Shown here piece after piece: positions 55,954-64,000 of a stretch of 64,000 bases of DNA. The number at the start of each line of letters is the position of its first letter. Positions within the stretch are counted from its first letter, which is position 1. Below the pieces are notes generated by a model. That model worked only from the letters and a program-made list of their open reading frames with translations. It was not told the DNA's origin and ran no database searches. The stretch is from NCBI RefSeq assembly GCF_003315595.1, contig NZ_QNQU01000012.1, positions 124,001 to 188,000 of the forward strand, given 5' to 3'. The DNA is from Pedobacter miscanthi. GTDB taxonomy: Bacteria; Bacteroidota; Bacteroidia; Sphingobacteriales; Sphingobacteriaceae. The position numbers and the translations under genes were made by a program.

Positions 55954-56685
55954 TTAACCGCCACCAACTTTACCAATTTCCCAGTAAGGCATGGTAATAA
56001 TTTGCCTGAAACTTACGCCCCTTTGTTTTAGGTAACGTTTAAACTGCTGTACCGATTTTGCCCTTCCGGTTAAATAAAAAGTTGCATTCTGCCACATTTC
56101 CCAACATAGGGGATGCATATTATCCATCCAGGTGATGGCATTTTTTGCCGGGGCATTTACATCTGATGGTACGGTATCAATTAATAATTTAAGGTGCCCA
56201 ACCGAATTCAGGTTTTCTTCTTGAAGCTCCAGTACGCCAAAATATTCTACATCTTCTTCCATCACTTTTTTACCCAGCGATTCGTACAGGCCAAGGCTTG
56301 TTTCATCACCAAAAAAGAAATGCTGGTTAGAGGCTTCATTATATTTAACCTTCGCACGGTCTACAATCAGTTTTAAATGGTCTCCTTTTTGAATATTTAC
56401 GGCCAGGTGATGACCCGGCCCCTGTCTGTTCAGGTAAAAAATTACCTCACAGGTTTCGTTCGCTTCATCATAGCCCGATAAGGTATAATGCCTGTATTCG
56501 TTGGCATTAACCCTTAGCAGCACTTCGTTTCCGGGTATAAATTTGGCATCAAAAAAGTCTCCTTTAAAGGTAACGCACTTTAAGTTGCTGCTTAACATTT
56601 TGGTTTCGGTAACTTCTACTTGATATATTTTATTGCTGATCACTTTTTCCATTGTGTTGGCCAGCCATGAAGGTAATTTAGGCAT
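55954..56685 (-). CDS. Siderophore-interacting-like FAD-binding protein
   Basis: About 243 residues from the ATG at 56685 (MPKLPSWLANTMEKVI); an ATG at 56715 adds ten. The FAD-binding beta-barrel has RHYTLSG (the RxYTxS motif), FYLNRQGPGHHLAVNIQKGD, and the C-terminal NAD(P)-binding half has FFFGDETSLGLYESL and FYLTGRAKSVQQFKRYLKQRG. This is the SIP/ferric-siderophore reductase layout. It is divergent from an AraC regulator, the common arrangement for ligand-induced iron uptake genes, though no siderophore receptor is linked here. Confidence 0.82.
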   Translation of the reverse strand: MPKLPSWLANTMEKVISNKIYQVEVTETKMLSSNLKCVTFKGDFFDAKFIPGNEVLLRVNANEYRHYTLSGYDEANETCEVIFYLNRQGPGHHLAVNIQKGDHLKLIVDRAKVKYNEASNQHFFFGDETSLGLYESLGKKVMEEDVEYFGVLELQEENLNSVGHLKLLIDTVPSDVNAPAKNAITWMDNMHPLCWEMWQNATFYLTGRAKSVQQFKRYLKQRGVSFRQIITMPYWEIGKVGGG

Positions 56686-56729
56686 CGTATTCTTTTGTTT
56701 AGTAACTTTGAACAAAAGTAGTTGTCTAA

Positions 56730-56778
56730 CAAAAGGATCTTTTTATACCAAAAGGATTAAAGTTTATATCAAAAGGAT
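56730..56778. promoter_or_regulatory. Three direct repeats CAAAAGGAT, probable AraC binding site
   Basis: CAAAAGGAT occurs at 56730-56738, 56749-56757 and 56770-56778, spaced 19 and 21 bases, two helical turns apart. A weaker CAAAAGTAG lies at 56713. The sites fill the gap between the divergent flavoprotein and AraC genes; the last one also overlaps the position of the araC-type gene's ribosome binding site. Confidence 0.65.
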
Positions 56779-56781
56779 TTT

Positions 56782-57771
56782 ATGGCCTTAAACATTTATG
56801 ATAGCGACGATAGCTATTACATTGTAGGAGACAAACTCGATAATATTGCCCTTAATCAGGCATTGGTAACCGAACGAAGGAACAAATACAGTTTTCCGTT
56901 TGGCGATGCAGAGATTGTAGAGATCGCTTTTTCGGGGATTTACATTGTTTACGGCGATATGCTTGTGAAACAGAGCCGTTTGCGCATAAAATCTTTTGAT
57001 GAACCCGATATGGTAGAGCTTCATTTCGCGCTTACGGGCGGAGGGATTATGGAAAATTACCTCACCAATAAACGTCTGGATATTAAAGCCAATCAGCATA
57101 ATATTATCTATAGTCCTGATTTTGACGGCACAGCAGAGTTTGACACAGGCGGTCCGCATAAATTTTTTGAGGTAAATTTCGAAAGGTCGCGTTTTATCGA
57201 TTTAACCAGCGAGAGCAGCATTTTGTTAAAGAATTTTGCCGAAAACATCATGAATAACCGCTCGGTAGAGATTTCGTCAGAAAACCTGCCGATTACGCTC
57301 GCTATGCACAGCTGCATTAACGATATTATGAACTGCCATTTTACAGGTGGATTAAAATTATTGTTCCTTCAATCTAAATGTCTGGAACTTTTAGCCTTAC
57401 AGGCACAGGCATTTGAAGAGGCAGCCAAGAAAACAGAAAGACCGGCCCTGAAATCGGCTTATGATAAAGAAAGAATTTACTACGCCAGGGAATACCTGCT
57501 GGCCAATGCCAACCACCCGCCATGTTTAACCGAACTGGCCAGAATTGCAGGTATAAACGAATTTAAACTGAAACATGGCTTTAAAGAAGTATTTAAAAAT
57601 ACCGTTTTTGGCTATTTAAGCGATTATAAACTGATGAGGGCCAAAGAGCTCCTGGCAGATAACCGTAAAGACATCAAAAATATTTCGGATGATCTGGGTT
57701 ATTCTTCGGTACAACATTTCAGCAATGCTTTCAGCAAAAAATTTGGAATAAGCCCTGGGAAAGCGCGTTGA
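56782..57771 (+). CDS. AraC family transcriptional regulator
   Basis: 329 residues. The C-terminal 100 residues are a two-helix AraC DNA-binding domain (ARIAGINEFKLKHGFKEVFKNTVFGYL and ISDDLGYSSVQHFSNAFSKKFGISPGKAR). The N-terminal 220 residues form the effector domain, similar in layout to PchR-like siderophore-sensing regulators. It is divergent from the flavoprotein and probably activates it and itself through the repeats between them. The effector is unknown; iron chelate is a guess from context. Confidence 0.88.
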   Translation: MALNIYDSDDSYYIVGDKLDNIALNQALVTERRNKYSFPFGDAEIVEIAFSGIYIVYGDMLVKQSRLRIKSFDEPDMVELHFALTGGGIMENYLTNKRLDIKANQHNIIYSPDFDGTAEFDTGGPHKFFEVNFERSRFIDLTSESSILLKNFAENIMNNRSVEISSENLPITLAMHSCINDIMNCHFTGGLKLLFLQSKCLELLALQAQAFEEAAKKTERPALKSAYDKERIYYAREYLLANANHPPCLTELARIAGINEFKLKHGFKEVFKNTVFGYLSDYKLMRAKELLADNRKDIKNISDDLGYSSVQHFSNAFSKKFGISPGKAR

Positions 57772-57793
57772 TTTAGTCCTGATTCGAAAGTTA

Positions 57794-57827
57794 TTCCTGG
57801 CCTTGGGTTTAAACCCAAGGCCAGGAA
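57794..57827. terminator. 34-bp perfect palindrome, shared terminator
   Basis: The 17 bases from 57794 (TTCCTGGCCTTGGGTTT) are followed directly by their exact reverse complement. It lies between the convergent AraC and DUF5916 genes. Transcribed either way it gives a very stable stem; a minimal loop forms at the TTAA centre. Confidence 0.75.
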
Positions 57828-57840
57828 AGAACCCAATCTA

Positions 57841-60264
57841 TCATTCAAGTTTTTTCCTTTTCTTCTTCAAGTCAAGATAATCTACATAATACAAAACCTT
57901 AACCGAGAGGCTGTTGTTCTGCGGTGCATTCAAAATTCCGCTCAGGTTTTTATTGTAGCGCTCCGTATAATAAGTATCGTAAGTTTCGGCTGCATCTTTG
58001 TACGAAACAGACAAGGTGCTACCAGGTGCAAACTGCCAGGTATATATTAAATCGATGTTGAACACATTGTAATTTCTATCCAGTCCGCTTAGTGGTGCAC
58101 CGGTATAATCCGTTAAATTGCCATCGGGTTTAAGCAGAAAATATTCTTTATTCCGCCTGTCGCTCCAATAATGCCTCAACACTACCGTAAAACCCATTAA
58201 ATTGGTAAAAGTATATTTCGCATCGAACGAGTTTTCAACCGTCCGGCGGTCGTATTTAGAAAAAACAGCTTTATCGCCCTGCGCTGTTACCCAGTTTACA
58301 TAATTGTAATTCGGATTAAAATTAAGGTCTAAACCAAAGGCGATTTTGTCATTTATCCGCAGGTTTTGGAAAAAGTAAAAGTTGTACTCTTTCCCTTTAA
58401 AAAGCTCCTGTTCCTTGTAACGGATGTTCCCTCCAAAGTTGTAGGCCCTGGCACGGTTTGGATTAATATATAGAGCGAAACCAAAACTTTCGGGTGCCTT
58501 ATATACCTGCCCGTTTCTCGATTCATAGAAATCATTTTTTGCAGCAGTATAAATGCCATTTATTTCTGCCGACCAAAGGTTTTTGAATTGAACATAAGGA
58601 CCACCTTCTACTGAAAAAGTCTGAAAACTGCCCGGCATCGCCCTTCTCGAGTATAAAATATTAAAATAGCTTAAAAACTGATTATACCAGCTGCTTGGCT
58701 TGTAAATATTGTAATGAAAATCCAGTACCTGATCTAAAAAATTGTTATTGGTAAAAAAGCCTAAATCAGAGGGATCGAATTTATCATCGGCATATTGCTG
58801 CGAATAGCTCCAAAGGAAATTACCGCTCTGTTTACCGAACTTAACGCCGTAACTATATCCGGTGCTGGTTTCTTTACCCTTTAAATAACTCATTTTACCA
58901 CTGCCGTTAACAAAATATTTATTGCCTTTATTGTTCAGGTTAAACAGCAATGCCGTTACATTGGCATCGTAAGCCGAGCCCTGCCTCAACACATTGGAAT
59001 TGATAAATGTTGCCGAACTGTTGTTTTTGAGCGACTGGTCGAAAACCAGGATATTGTAATTGGTAAGCGGTTGTGTTTCTACCCTACGCAGGTTACCCTG
59101 CGCATCTTCTACTTCTGTTTCCATACGATTGGTAACTGCATTAAAAATCCCGATACCCAGGCCTTTTGCTGTACGACCCGAAATTTTTGTGGCATTTAAT
59201 ACCTTGGCTTCCGTTTGATCTTTTATAATTTTATCATTGCCCACGCCACTGTAATCATAATAAGAAGGGATAGAACCGATACGTTTCGAATAAAACAGAT
59301 CGCCTTTGTTGAAAAGCTCGGTCCCTTCCGTAAAAAACTGCCTGTTTTCGTTAAATTTTACTTCAAAAGGAGTAAGATTCAGGATCCTGTTATCCGATTG
59401 TACCTGACCGAAATCAGGCACTAGAGTCATATCCAGGGTAAAGCTGTTATTGATCCCGTATTTTACATCCATCCCACCGTTAAACCTTGATGTTGTGTTT
59501 TTTACGCCGGGCAAATTAACCGGATAATGATTAACATAAGCCGATATGTATGGCGAAAAAGATAACCTTAAAGGTGGCTTGATATCTTTTATACCCGTCC
59601 AAAGGCCTTCCTGGTTGATAAAACCATTCACTTTAGGATCAACAAAATTCCAGAAAGTTTGCGTATTGCTCCGCTGGATCCTGCGGCTAAAATTCAGGCC
59701 CCAGTTCTGGATATCTTTGCCAGAGAAGCGCAAAGCGGAATAGGGGATTTTTATTTCGCAGGTCCAGCCTTTATCATCCAGTTTAACAGCACTTTCCCAC
59801 ACGGCATTCCAGTTGGCATCTTCATCACCCACCTGCGAGTATTTGGCATCAAACTGTACACCCGCAGCCGTAACAAAAAAGCCATTTCCATTCATTTTAT
59901 CATAAAACGGATCTACAATGATTGAAATGAAATCGGCATTGCCAATATTATCCCTCGAAACCAGCTCGTGCGAAACACTATCAGGATGATCGTACATGCG
60001 GGCATAAACATAAATCGCAACATCATCGTAAAGCACTTTCATTTCTGTCCGCCGGTCATGGGTTTCTACTCTACCAGGATTGGGTCTGATCTGAAAAAAA
60101 TCGGTGGCAACTGGAACATTGTTCCAGCATTCATCATCCAAAACACCATCAATTTTAGGTATTTGTGATGTCCTTTTAGCATCCAATTGCTTTTGTTTTG
60201 AAATATCCTGGGCAGAACAAAAAGCACAGATAAGCAGAAAAAAAACAGAAATGTAGCGTTTCAT
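57841..60264 (-). CDS. DUF5916 protein with N-terminal CBM9-like domain
   Basis: 807 residues with a signal peptide ending CAFCSAQ. Residues 30-220 resemble a family-9 carbohydrate-binding domain (IPKIDGVLDDECWNNVPVATDFFQ ... GWTCEIKIPYSALRF), and the remaining 580 residues are the DUF5916 barrel-like part (FNENRQFFTEGTELFNKGDLFYSKRIG). In Bacteroidota these are large outer-membrane-associated proteins of unknown activity. It stands alone between the palindrome and the M56 operon. Confidence 0.85.
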   Translation of the reverse strand: MKRYISVFFLLICAFCSAQDISKQKQLDAKRTSQIPKIDGVLDDECWNNVPVATDFFQIRPNPGRVETHDRRTEMKVLYDDVAIYVYARMYDHPDSVSHELVSRDNIGNADFISIIVDPFYDKMNGNGFFVTAAGVQFDAKYSQVGDEDANWNAVWESAVKLDDKGWTCEIKIPYSALRFSGKDIQNWGLNFSRRIQRSNTQTFWNFVDPKVNGFINQEGLWTGIKDIKPPLRLSFSPYISAYVNHYPVNLPGVKNTTSRFNGGMDVKYGINNSFTLDMTLVPDFGQVQSDNRILNLTPFEVKFNENRQFFTEGTELFNKGDLFYSKRIGSIPSYYDYSGVGNDKIIKDQTEAKVLNATKISGRTAKGLGIGIFNAVTNRMETEVEDAQGNLRRVETQPLTNYNILVFDQSLKNNSSATFINSNVLRQGSAYDANVTALLFNLNNKGNKYFVNGSGKMSYLKGKETSTGYSYGVKFGKQSGNFLWSYSQQYADDKFDPSDLGFFTNNNFLDQVLDFHYNIYKPSSWYNQFLSYFNILYSRRAMPGSFQTFSVEGGPYVQFKNLWSAEINGIYTAAKNDFYESRNGQVYKAPESFGFALYINPNRARAYNFGGNIRYKEQELFKGKEYNFYFFQNLRINDKIAFGLDLNFNPNYNYVNWVTAQGDKAVFSKYDRRTVENSFDAKYTFTNLMGFTVVLRHYWSDRRNKEYFLLKPDGNLTDYTGAPLSGLDRNYNVFNIDLIYTWQFAPGSTLSVSYKDAAETYDTYYTERYNKNLSGILNAPQNNSLSVKVLYYVDYLDLKKKRKKLE

Positions 60265-60494
60265 TAGTTCAGGTTAATTGAATATAAGACTGCTTCGATT
60301 ACGAAATGTTGCATCAAAACAGAATATAATTGAGGGATTTGTCTCTTCTACCATGACAGACTGCATTAATCAGGCTTGATATCCTTTAAATCAAGATATG
60401 TTTTTGGAGAAAGACAATAAAGTTCCGGGTTGCTCAATATTTAAGCGACCGGCTTTTTTAAGAAATAATTGTTTTTTGAAAGATAAAACCTGTG

Positions 60495-60530
60495 CAACTA
60501 TTCCTGGTACCGAAGTACCAAAAATAGTTG
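60495..60530 (-). terminator. UUCG-loop hairpin after the BlaI-M56 operon
   Basis: On the minus strand CAACTATT-TT-TGGTAC, then TTCG, then GTACCA-GG-AATAGTTG form a 36-base stem with one 2-base internal mismatch. It lies 25 bases after the M56 stop. No T-run is adjacent, so it may stabilise the mRNA end as well as terminate. Confidence 0.6.
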
Positions 60531-60554
60531 TTTTGGTTTATTGGTAGCGGAATG

Positions 60555-62711
60555 CTAATTTATAGCAAGTACCTTCATTTTGATATAATCTTCAATAGAA
60601 TTGTAGTTATGTCCCTTTTTTTTCATTGAGCCTACAAATACGGGGGAGGTTCCGGTTGCTTTTGCAGATATAATATCATCTACACTCAAATTTTTAAAGC
60701 CCAGTTTTTTAAACTCGCTAAAATCAGAAGCAGCTACATTCAAAGATTTTAAAGAGATGATCTGTTCAGAAGTTAAATCAGCTAAACCCGCTGTTTTAAA
60801 GCTTGCATAATAATCAGGAGTAACCCCTAAAGATTTCATAGCGATTAAATTACCGTCAGATACTTTCAGCCCCAGGGCCGAGAAACCTGTGTAATAATCG
60901 GCAGTCACCCCTAACGATTTCATGGCAACCAGGTTTTCTTCCGTAACTTTTAAACCTTTGTCTGCAAAGCTTTTAGCATAATCAGGGGTAATATTCATTA
61001 CCTTTTTAGTAATCAGCATGTTTAGCTTTTCGTCTTCATCAGTGTCTTCTCTTTCATTTTTTCGAGGAGTTTTATCTGGCTTTGCTTTTACAGGCGCTGT
61101 TTGTGCATTTGCTGCCCGGCTTTCTTCATCGGCTGCTTTAGCATTTTTAAGGTATTCGCCGGTAATGCCCTGCGATTTGAAGGTGATCATTTTTTCAGCC
61201 GTTAATTTGGTAAAGCCTGATTCTTTAATGCCCTTTATAAAATCGGCATCAACATCCAGGGCTTTTAAGGGTATCAGCTCACTAAGGTCTGCATTTGTTA
61301 AACCTGCCGCTTTCAACGATTTGATATATTCAGGTGTTACATTTAAAGCAGCCAAAGGGATCAGGTTATCTTTAGAAATATCATTGTATCCCATTGCTTT
61401 TATCCCGCTAACATAACTTCTTTTTACATTAACCATAAAAAACACCAGGTTATCTTTCGCCCTTACATTGCTTACACCCTCTTTGGCCAGGAAGCTGGTA
61501 AAATCTTCATTAGCGCTAAATTTGTAACTGCCCATGCCCGTATTGTTATCAAATTTTCCGGTAAAATTCATGGTTCCGGCATCCCGGGTAACCGAGAAAG
61601 TGCCTTCGTTTCCCTTTGGCAGGTTTTTAAGTTCTGCCAATGAAAAAGACTGACTGCTGTTGTTATTTTTCCCATCTTCGTCTGATTCAAAACGGATATG
61701 TACCTTATCGCCTTTAATAGTGGCAAACCAGGTACCATCGTTTTCCATCAAGTTAAATTTTCCAGTATTTTTTACCTTGGTGCTATTTTTTCCATAAGCC
61801 ACCGGCTCGTTAAGAAATGCGATAAATACCAAAAACAGTGGTAAAATAAAGAGGTATTTCCACGTAGAATTTACGTTTGATTTTTTTGAGTTCATCATAA
61901 CTAATCTTTTTTTAAGGATGGATTGATTGTAATTAGTAGTCAAACTTGCTGGAAAATGTGGGGCCGACACTTTTACCAAACTCATTTGATAGCTGGCTGG
62001 TTCTATATTTGAGCTGGCCAGCAGTTCATTATCCGTTAAAAATTCGAGGTTGTCTTCTATTGCCTTCCTGTACATCCAGCCAAAAGGATTAAACCACTGA
62101 AAAACCAAGGCCAGTTCGGCGATCAAAATATCATAGCTATGCCCTTGCTGGATATGGATTTTTTCGTGCAGGATAATTTGGTTATAAGTATCCCAATCGT
62201 ACTTTTCGGGATTAATAAAAATGTTATTGGCAAACGAGCAGGGTGCCTGGTTACCGGCCAGTTCAACAATTCTGAAACGGCCATCAATAATTACCGGCCT
62301 CGAGTATGCGCGGTAAAGCAAAACACAAAGCTGAAACACAAAGTTGATGGCAAATACAATTACGCCCAGCCAATAAGCCCATAAAACCAGTTTTAAGATA
62401 GAAATGTCTTTAAAGAAAGAATTGTTTGCATTGTTCTCCGTGCTGTTTGTAGCCTTAACCGTTTGCTTTTGCTGCGGTACGTCTACCACAGCTGCCTTTG
62501 GCTCATTTACGATAAGGGCTGCTTTTACATTTGCTTTTCTGAAAGACAATTGCTCAGGCACCGGCATAAAGGGCAGGCTAAAAGACAATACCAAACAAAT
62601 AAGCAATACATACCTGTTTAAAGGAAAAAAGGTTTCGTTTTGCAATAAAAGCTTGTAAAATATCAGGCAGCCTGTTAAAATCAGGGCTACACTCAACACG
62701 TAGAACATCAT
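60555..62711 (-). CDS. M56 family (BlaR1-like) sensor metallopeptidase with C-terminal helical repeats
   Basis: 718 residues. The first 330 form a BlaR1/M56 membrane peptidase: several TM helices (about 1-20, 33-50, 103-133, 285-303) and zinc motif HEKIH at 182-186 with EFLTDNELLASS downstream. In place of a penicillin-binding domain, the extracytoplasmic C-terminus carries a beta region (330-420) and then about eight units of roughly 30 residues with the pattern LxVTPxYxxxLKxAGLxxLxxxxLIxLKSL. Its ATG overlaps the BlaI stop (ATGA). It likely cleaves BlaI-type repressor when it senses an envelope signal; the ligand is unknown. Confidence 0.85.
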   Translation of the reverse strand: MMFYVLSVALILTGCLIFYKLLLQNETFFPLNRYVLLICLVLSFSLPFMPVPEQLSFRKANVKAALIVNEPKAAVVDVPQQKQTVKATNSTENNANNSFFKDISILKLVLWAYWLGVIVFAINFVFQLCVLLYRAYSRPVIIDGRFRIVELAGNQAPCSFANNIFINPEKYDWDTYNQIILHEKIHIQQGHSYDILIAELALVFQWFNPFGWMYRKAIEDNLEFLTDNELLASSNIEPASYQMSLVKVSAPHFPASLTTNYNQSILKKRLVMMNSKKSNVNSTWKYLFILPLFLVFIAFLNEPVAYGKNSTKVKNTGKFNLMENDGTWFATIKGDKVHIRFESDEDGKNNNSSQSFSLAELKNLPKGNEGTFSVTRDAGTMNFTGKFDNNTGMGSYKFSANEDFTSFLAKEGVSNVRAKDNLVFFMVNVKRSYVSGIKAMGYNDISKDNLIPLAALNVTPEYIKSLKAAGLTNADLSELIPLKALDVDADFIKGIKESGFTKLTAEKMITFKSQGITGEYLKNAKAADEESRAANAQTAPVKAKPDKTPRKNEREDTDEDEKLNMLITKKVMNITPDYAKSFADKGLKVTEENLVAMKSLGVTADYYTGFSALGLKVSDGNLIAMKSLGVTPDYYASFKTAGLADLTSEQIISLKSLNVAASDFSEFKKLGFKNLSVDDIISAKATGTSPVFVGSMKKKGHNYNSIEDYIKMKVLAIN

Positions 62712-63070
62712 GGTTTCTTGGTTTTAATGAGGTTAACGATTTCTGTTAATTCATCTTCTGATAAATTTTGTTCTTTGGCAAAAAAGGCCAGCATACGCGG
62801 ATAAGAATTATCGAAGTATTGGCTTACTACATCCTTTAACGCGTGTTTCTGATATTCTTCCCGTCCAATAACCGGAAAGTAACAGAACATGTTGCCAATT
62901 ACATCATGACCTAAAAAGCCTTTATCTTCCAAAATTTTTACCATCGTGGCCACGCTGTTATAGTGGGGCTTAGGTTCGGGCAGTAAAGGGATAATATCCC
63001 TGATAAACGCCTTTTCTACTTCCCAAAACACCTGCATAATCTGCTCTTCTCTTTTTGCTAATTTGATCAT
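62708..63070 (-). CDS. BlaI/MecI/CopY family transcriptional repressor
   Basis: 120 residues from the ATG at 63070 (MIKLAKREEQIMQVFWE); the frame extends to 63127 through the operators and is not needed. A winged-helix domain (KAFIRDIIPLLPEPKPHYNSVATMVKILEDKGFL) and a dimerisation tail (about 80-120) match BlaI. It is the first gene of the operon with the M56 peptidase, overlapping by four bases. It most likely represses its own operon through the two ACTAAT-N2-ATTAGT sites upstream and is inactivated by proteolysis. Confidence 0.9.
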   Translation of the reverse strand: MIKLAKREEQIMQVFWEVEKAFIRDIIPLLPEPKPHYNSVATMVKILEDKGFLGHDVIGNMFCYFPVIGREEYQKHALKDVVSQYFDNSYPRMLAFFAKEQNLSEDELTEIVNLIKTKKP

Positions 63071-63098
63071 GTTGTAAAAATTGATAAACAAACATACT

Positions 63099-63135
63099 AC
63101 TAATTTATTAATAGCAATACTAATCAATTAGTATT
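63099..63135. promoter_or_regulatory. Two tandem BlaI operator candidates
   Basis: ACTAAT-CA-ATTAGT (63119-63132, inside a longer 20-base palindrome) and ACTAAT-TT-ATTAAT (63099-63112, one mismatch) share the same architecture. Their centres are 20 bases apart, two helical turns. They lie 29-65 bases before the repressor's start codon. Confidence 0.65.
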
Positions 63136-63244
63136 AAAGTAACTTTTGTATTACAATTAATTTTTGATTCGCTATATTTTTAAAAATCAGGCGTTAAAAT
63201 TGCCGTTTAATTACGATTGAACTCTATTTTAGGCAAAAAAACAA

Positions 63245-63252
63245 TATCTTTG
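63245..63252 (+). promoter_or_regulatory. -7 promoter box for ffh
   Basis: TATCTTTG fits TAnnTTTG, 25 bases before the ffh ATG. Confidence 0.5.
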
Positions 63253-63277
63253 CATTTACAAAAATTTGTACCCAATT

Positions 63278-64000
63278 ATGTTTGATAATTTACAGGACAA
63301 GCTAGACAGAGCATTTAAAGTATTAAAAGGACAAGGCAGCATTACGGAAATAAACGTGGCAGAAACCATGAAAGAGATCCGTAAAGCGTTATTGGATGCC
63401 GACGTAAATTATAAAACAGCAAAAGCATTTACCGATGATGTAAGGCAAAAAGCGTTAGGACAAAATGTATTAACAGCGGTTTCTCCCGGCCAGTTGCTTA
63501 CCAAAATAATGAACGATGAACTTGCGGCCTTAATGGGTGGCGAGGTTACAGAGTTAGATACTAAAGCAAATCCAACCATCATATTAATTGCAGGTTTAAA
63601 CGGTGCGGGTAAAACTACCTTCGCTGGTAAACTGGCATTACACTTAAAAGGCAAGGGTAAAAAGCCTTTATTGGTTGCCGGAGATATGTACCGCCCTGCA
63701 GCGGTAGATCAGTTAGAGGTTTTAGGAACATCTGTTGGTGTATCGGTTTATGCCAACCGCGATTCAAAAGATCCTGTTGGTATTGCCTTAGAAGGTATTG
63801 CACACGGTAAGCAAAACGGAAATAACGTTATTATTATCGATACAGCCGGTCGTTTGGCCATTGATGAGTCGTTAATGAACGAGATCTCAGAGGTGAAAGC
63901 CAAAACAAATCCGCATGAGATATTATTCGTAGTAGATTCGATGACCGGTCAGGATGCGGTAAATACAGCAAAGGTATTTAATGATCGTTTGGATTTTACC
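63278..64000 (+). CDS. ffh: Signal recognition particle protein Ffh, 3' end outside the window
   Basis: 241 codons are visible from the ATG at 63278 to the right edge, about half of the gene. The N domain (MFDNLQDKLDRAFKVLKGQG ... EIRKALLDADVNY) is followed by the GTPase G domain: G1 GLNGAGKTT at 106-114, GDMYRPAAVDQL, and DTAGRL near 190. Ffh binds 4.5S RNA and emerging signal sequences and delivers ribosomes to the membrane via FtsY. No 4.5S RNA gene is seen nearby. Confidence 0.95.
   Translation, partial: MFDNLQDKLDRAFKVLKGQGSITEINVAETMKEIRKALLDADVNYKTAKAFTDDVRQKALGQNVLTAVSPGQLLTKIMNDELAALMGGEVTELDTKANPTIILIAGLNGAGKTTFAGKLALHLKGKGKKPLLVAGDMYRPAAVDQLEVLGTSVGVSVYANRDSKDPVGIALEGIAHGKQNGNNVIIIDTAGRLAIDESLMNEISEVKAKTNPHEILFVVDSMTGQDAVNTAKVFNDRLDFT

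Overview
This window comes from a Bacteroidota chromosome, most likely Sphingobacteriaceae and Pedobacter-like. The signs are four SusC/SusD outer-membrane import pairs, a holB-ricT-gldH operon, many Cys lipoproteins, TAnnTTTG-type -7 promoter boxes and few Shine-Dalgarno sequences. Genus is inferred from protein style, not from a marker gene.

Positions 1 to about 15,825 are an AT-rich integrated element. Its right end is a tyrosine integrase (14656-15771, minus) next to a tRNA-Arg(CCT) gene whose 3' acceptor strand no longer pairs with its 5' strand; the left end lies outside the window. Its cargo includes an unusual SF2-helicase-like protein lacking the Walker A lysine, an XRE regulator with a palindromic operator candidate, orphan lipoproteins, a two-helix membrane coiled-coil protein, a uracil-DNA-glycosylase-like protein, a Sll1717-type P-loop ATPase, a 29-codon stub of a type IIG restriction-modification enzyme, a frameshifted phospholipase-D-like gene, and an overlapping PD-(D/E)XK nuclease plus OGG/HhH-GPD-like glycosylase pair. 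I read this as a partly decayed defence island. The nuclease-glycosylase pair is the best candidate for an undescribed system.

From 15,900 to 20,400 is ordinary chromosome: an SDR, metG, a divergent LD-carboxypeptidase and a DoxX protein. From 20,451 to 42,564, all on the minus strand, are four tandem SusC/SusD operons. Pairs 1 and 2 have classical RagB/SusD partners. Pairs 3 and 4 have SusD-like_2 partners plus accessory lipoproteins and share nearly identical promoters at the same distance from their start codons. No glycosidase, sigma/anti-sigma or hybrid two-component gene is linked; the nearest enzyme is an M14 peptidase upstream of pair 4. A decayed copy of a susC 5' end lies at about 25,330-25,510.

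From 45,300 to 56,000 are housekeeping and envelope genes: murF, holB-ricT-gldH, ruvX, an O-methyltransferase, two LysM glucosaminidases, a small HEKIH protein and a DUF3078 protein. From 56,000 on are a siderophore-interacting-like flavoprotein divergent from an AraC regulator with three spaced direct repeats, a DUF5916 outer-membrane protein, a BlaI-M56 sensor operon with two tandem operator candidates, and the 5' part of ffh at the right edge.
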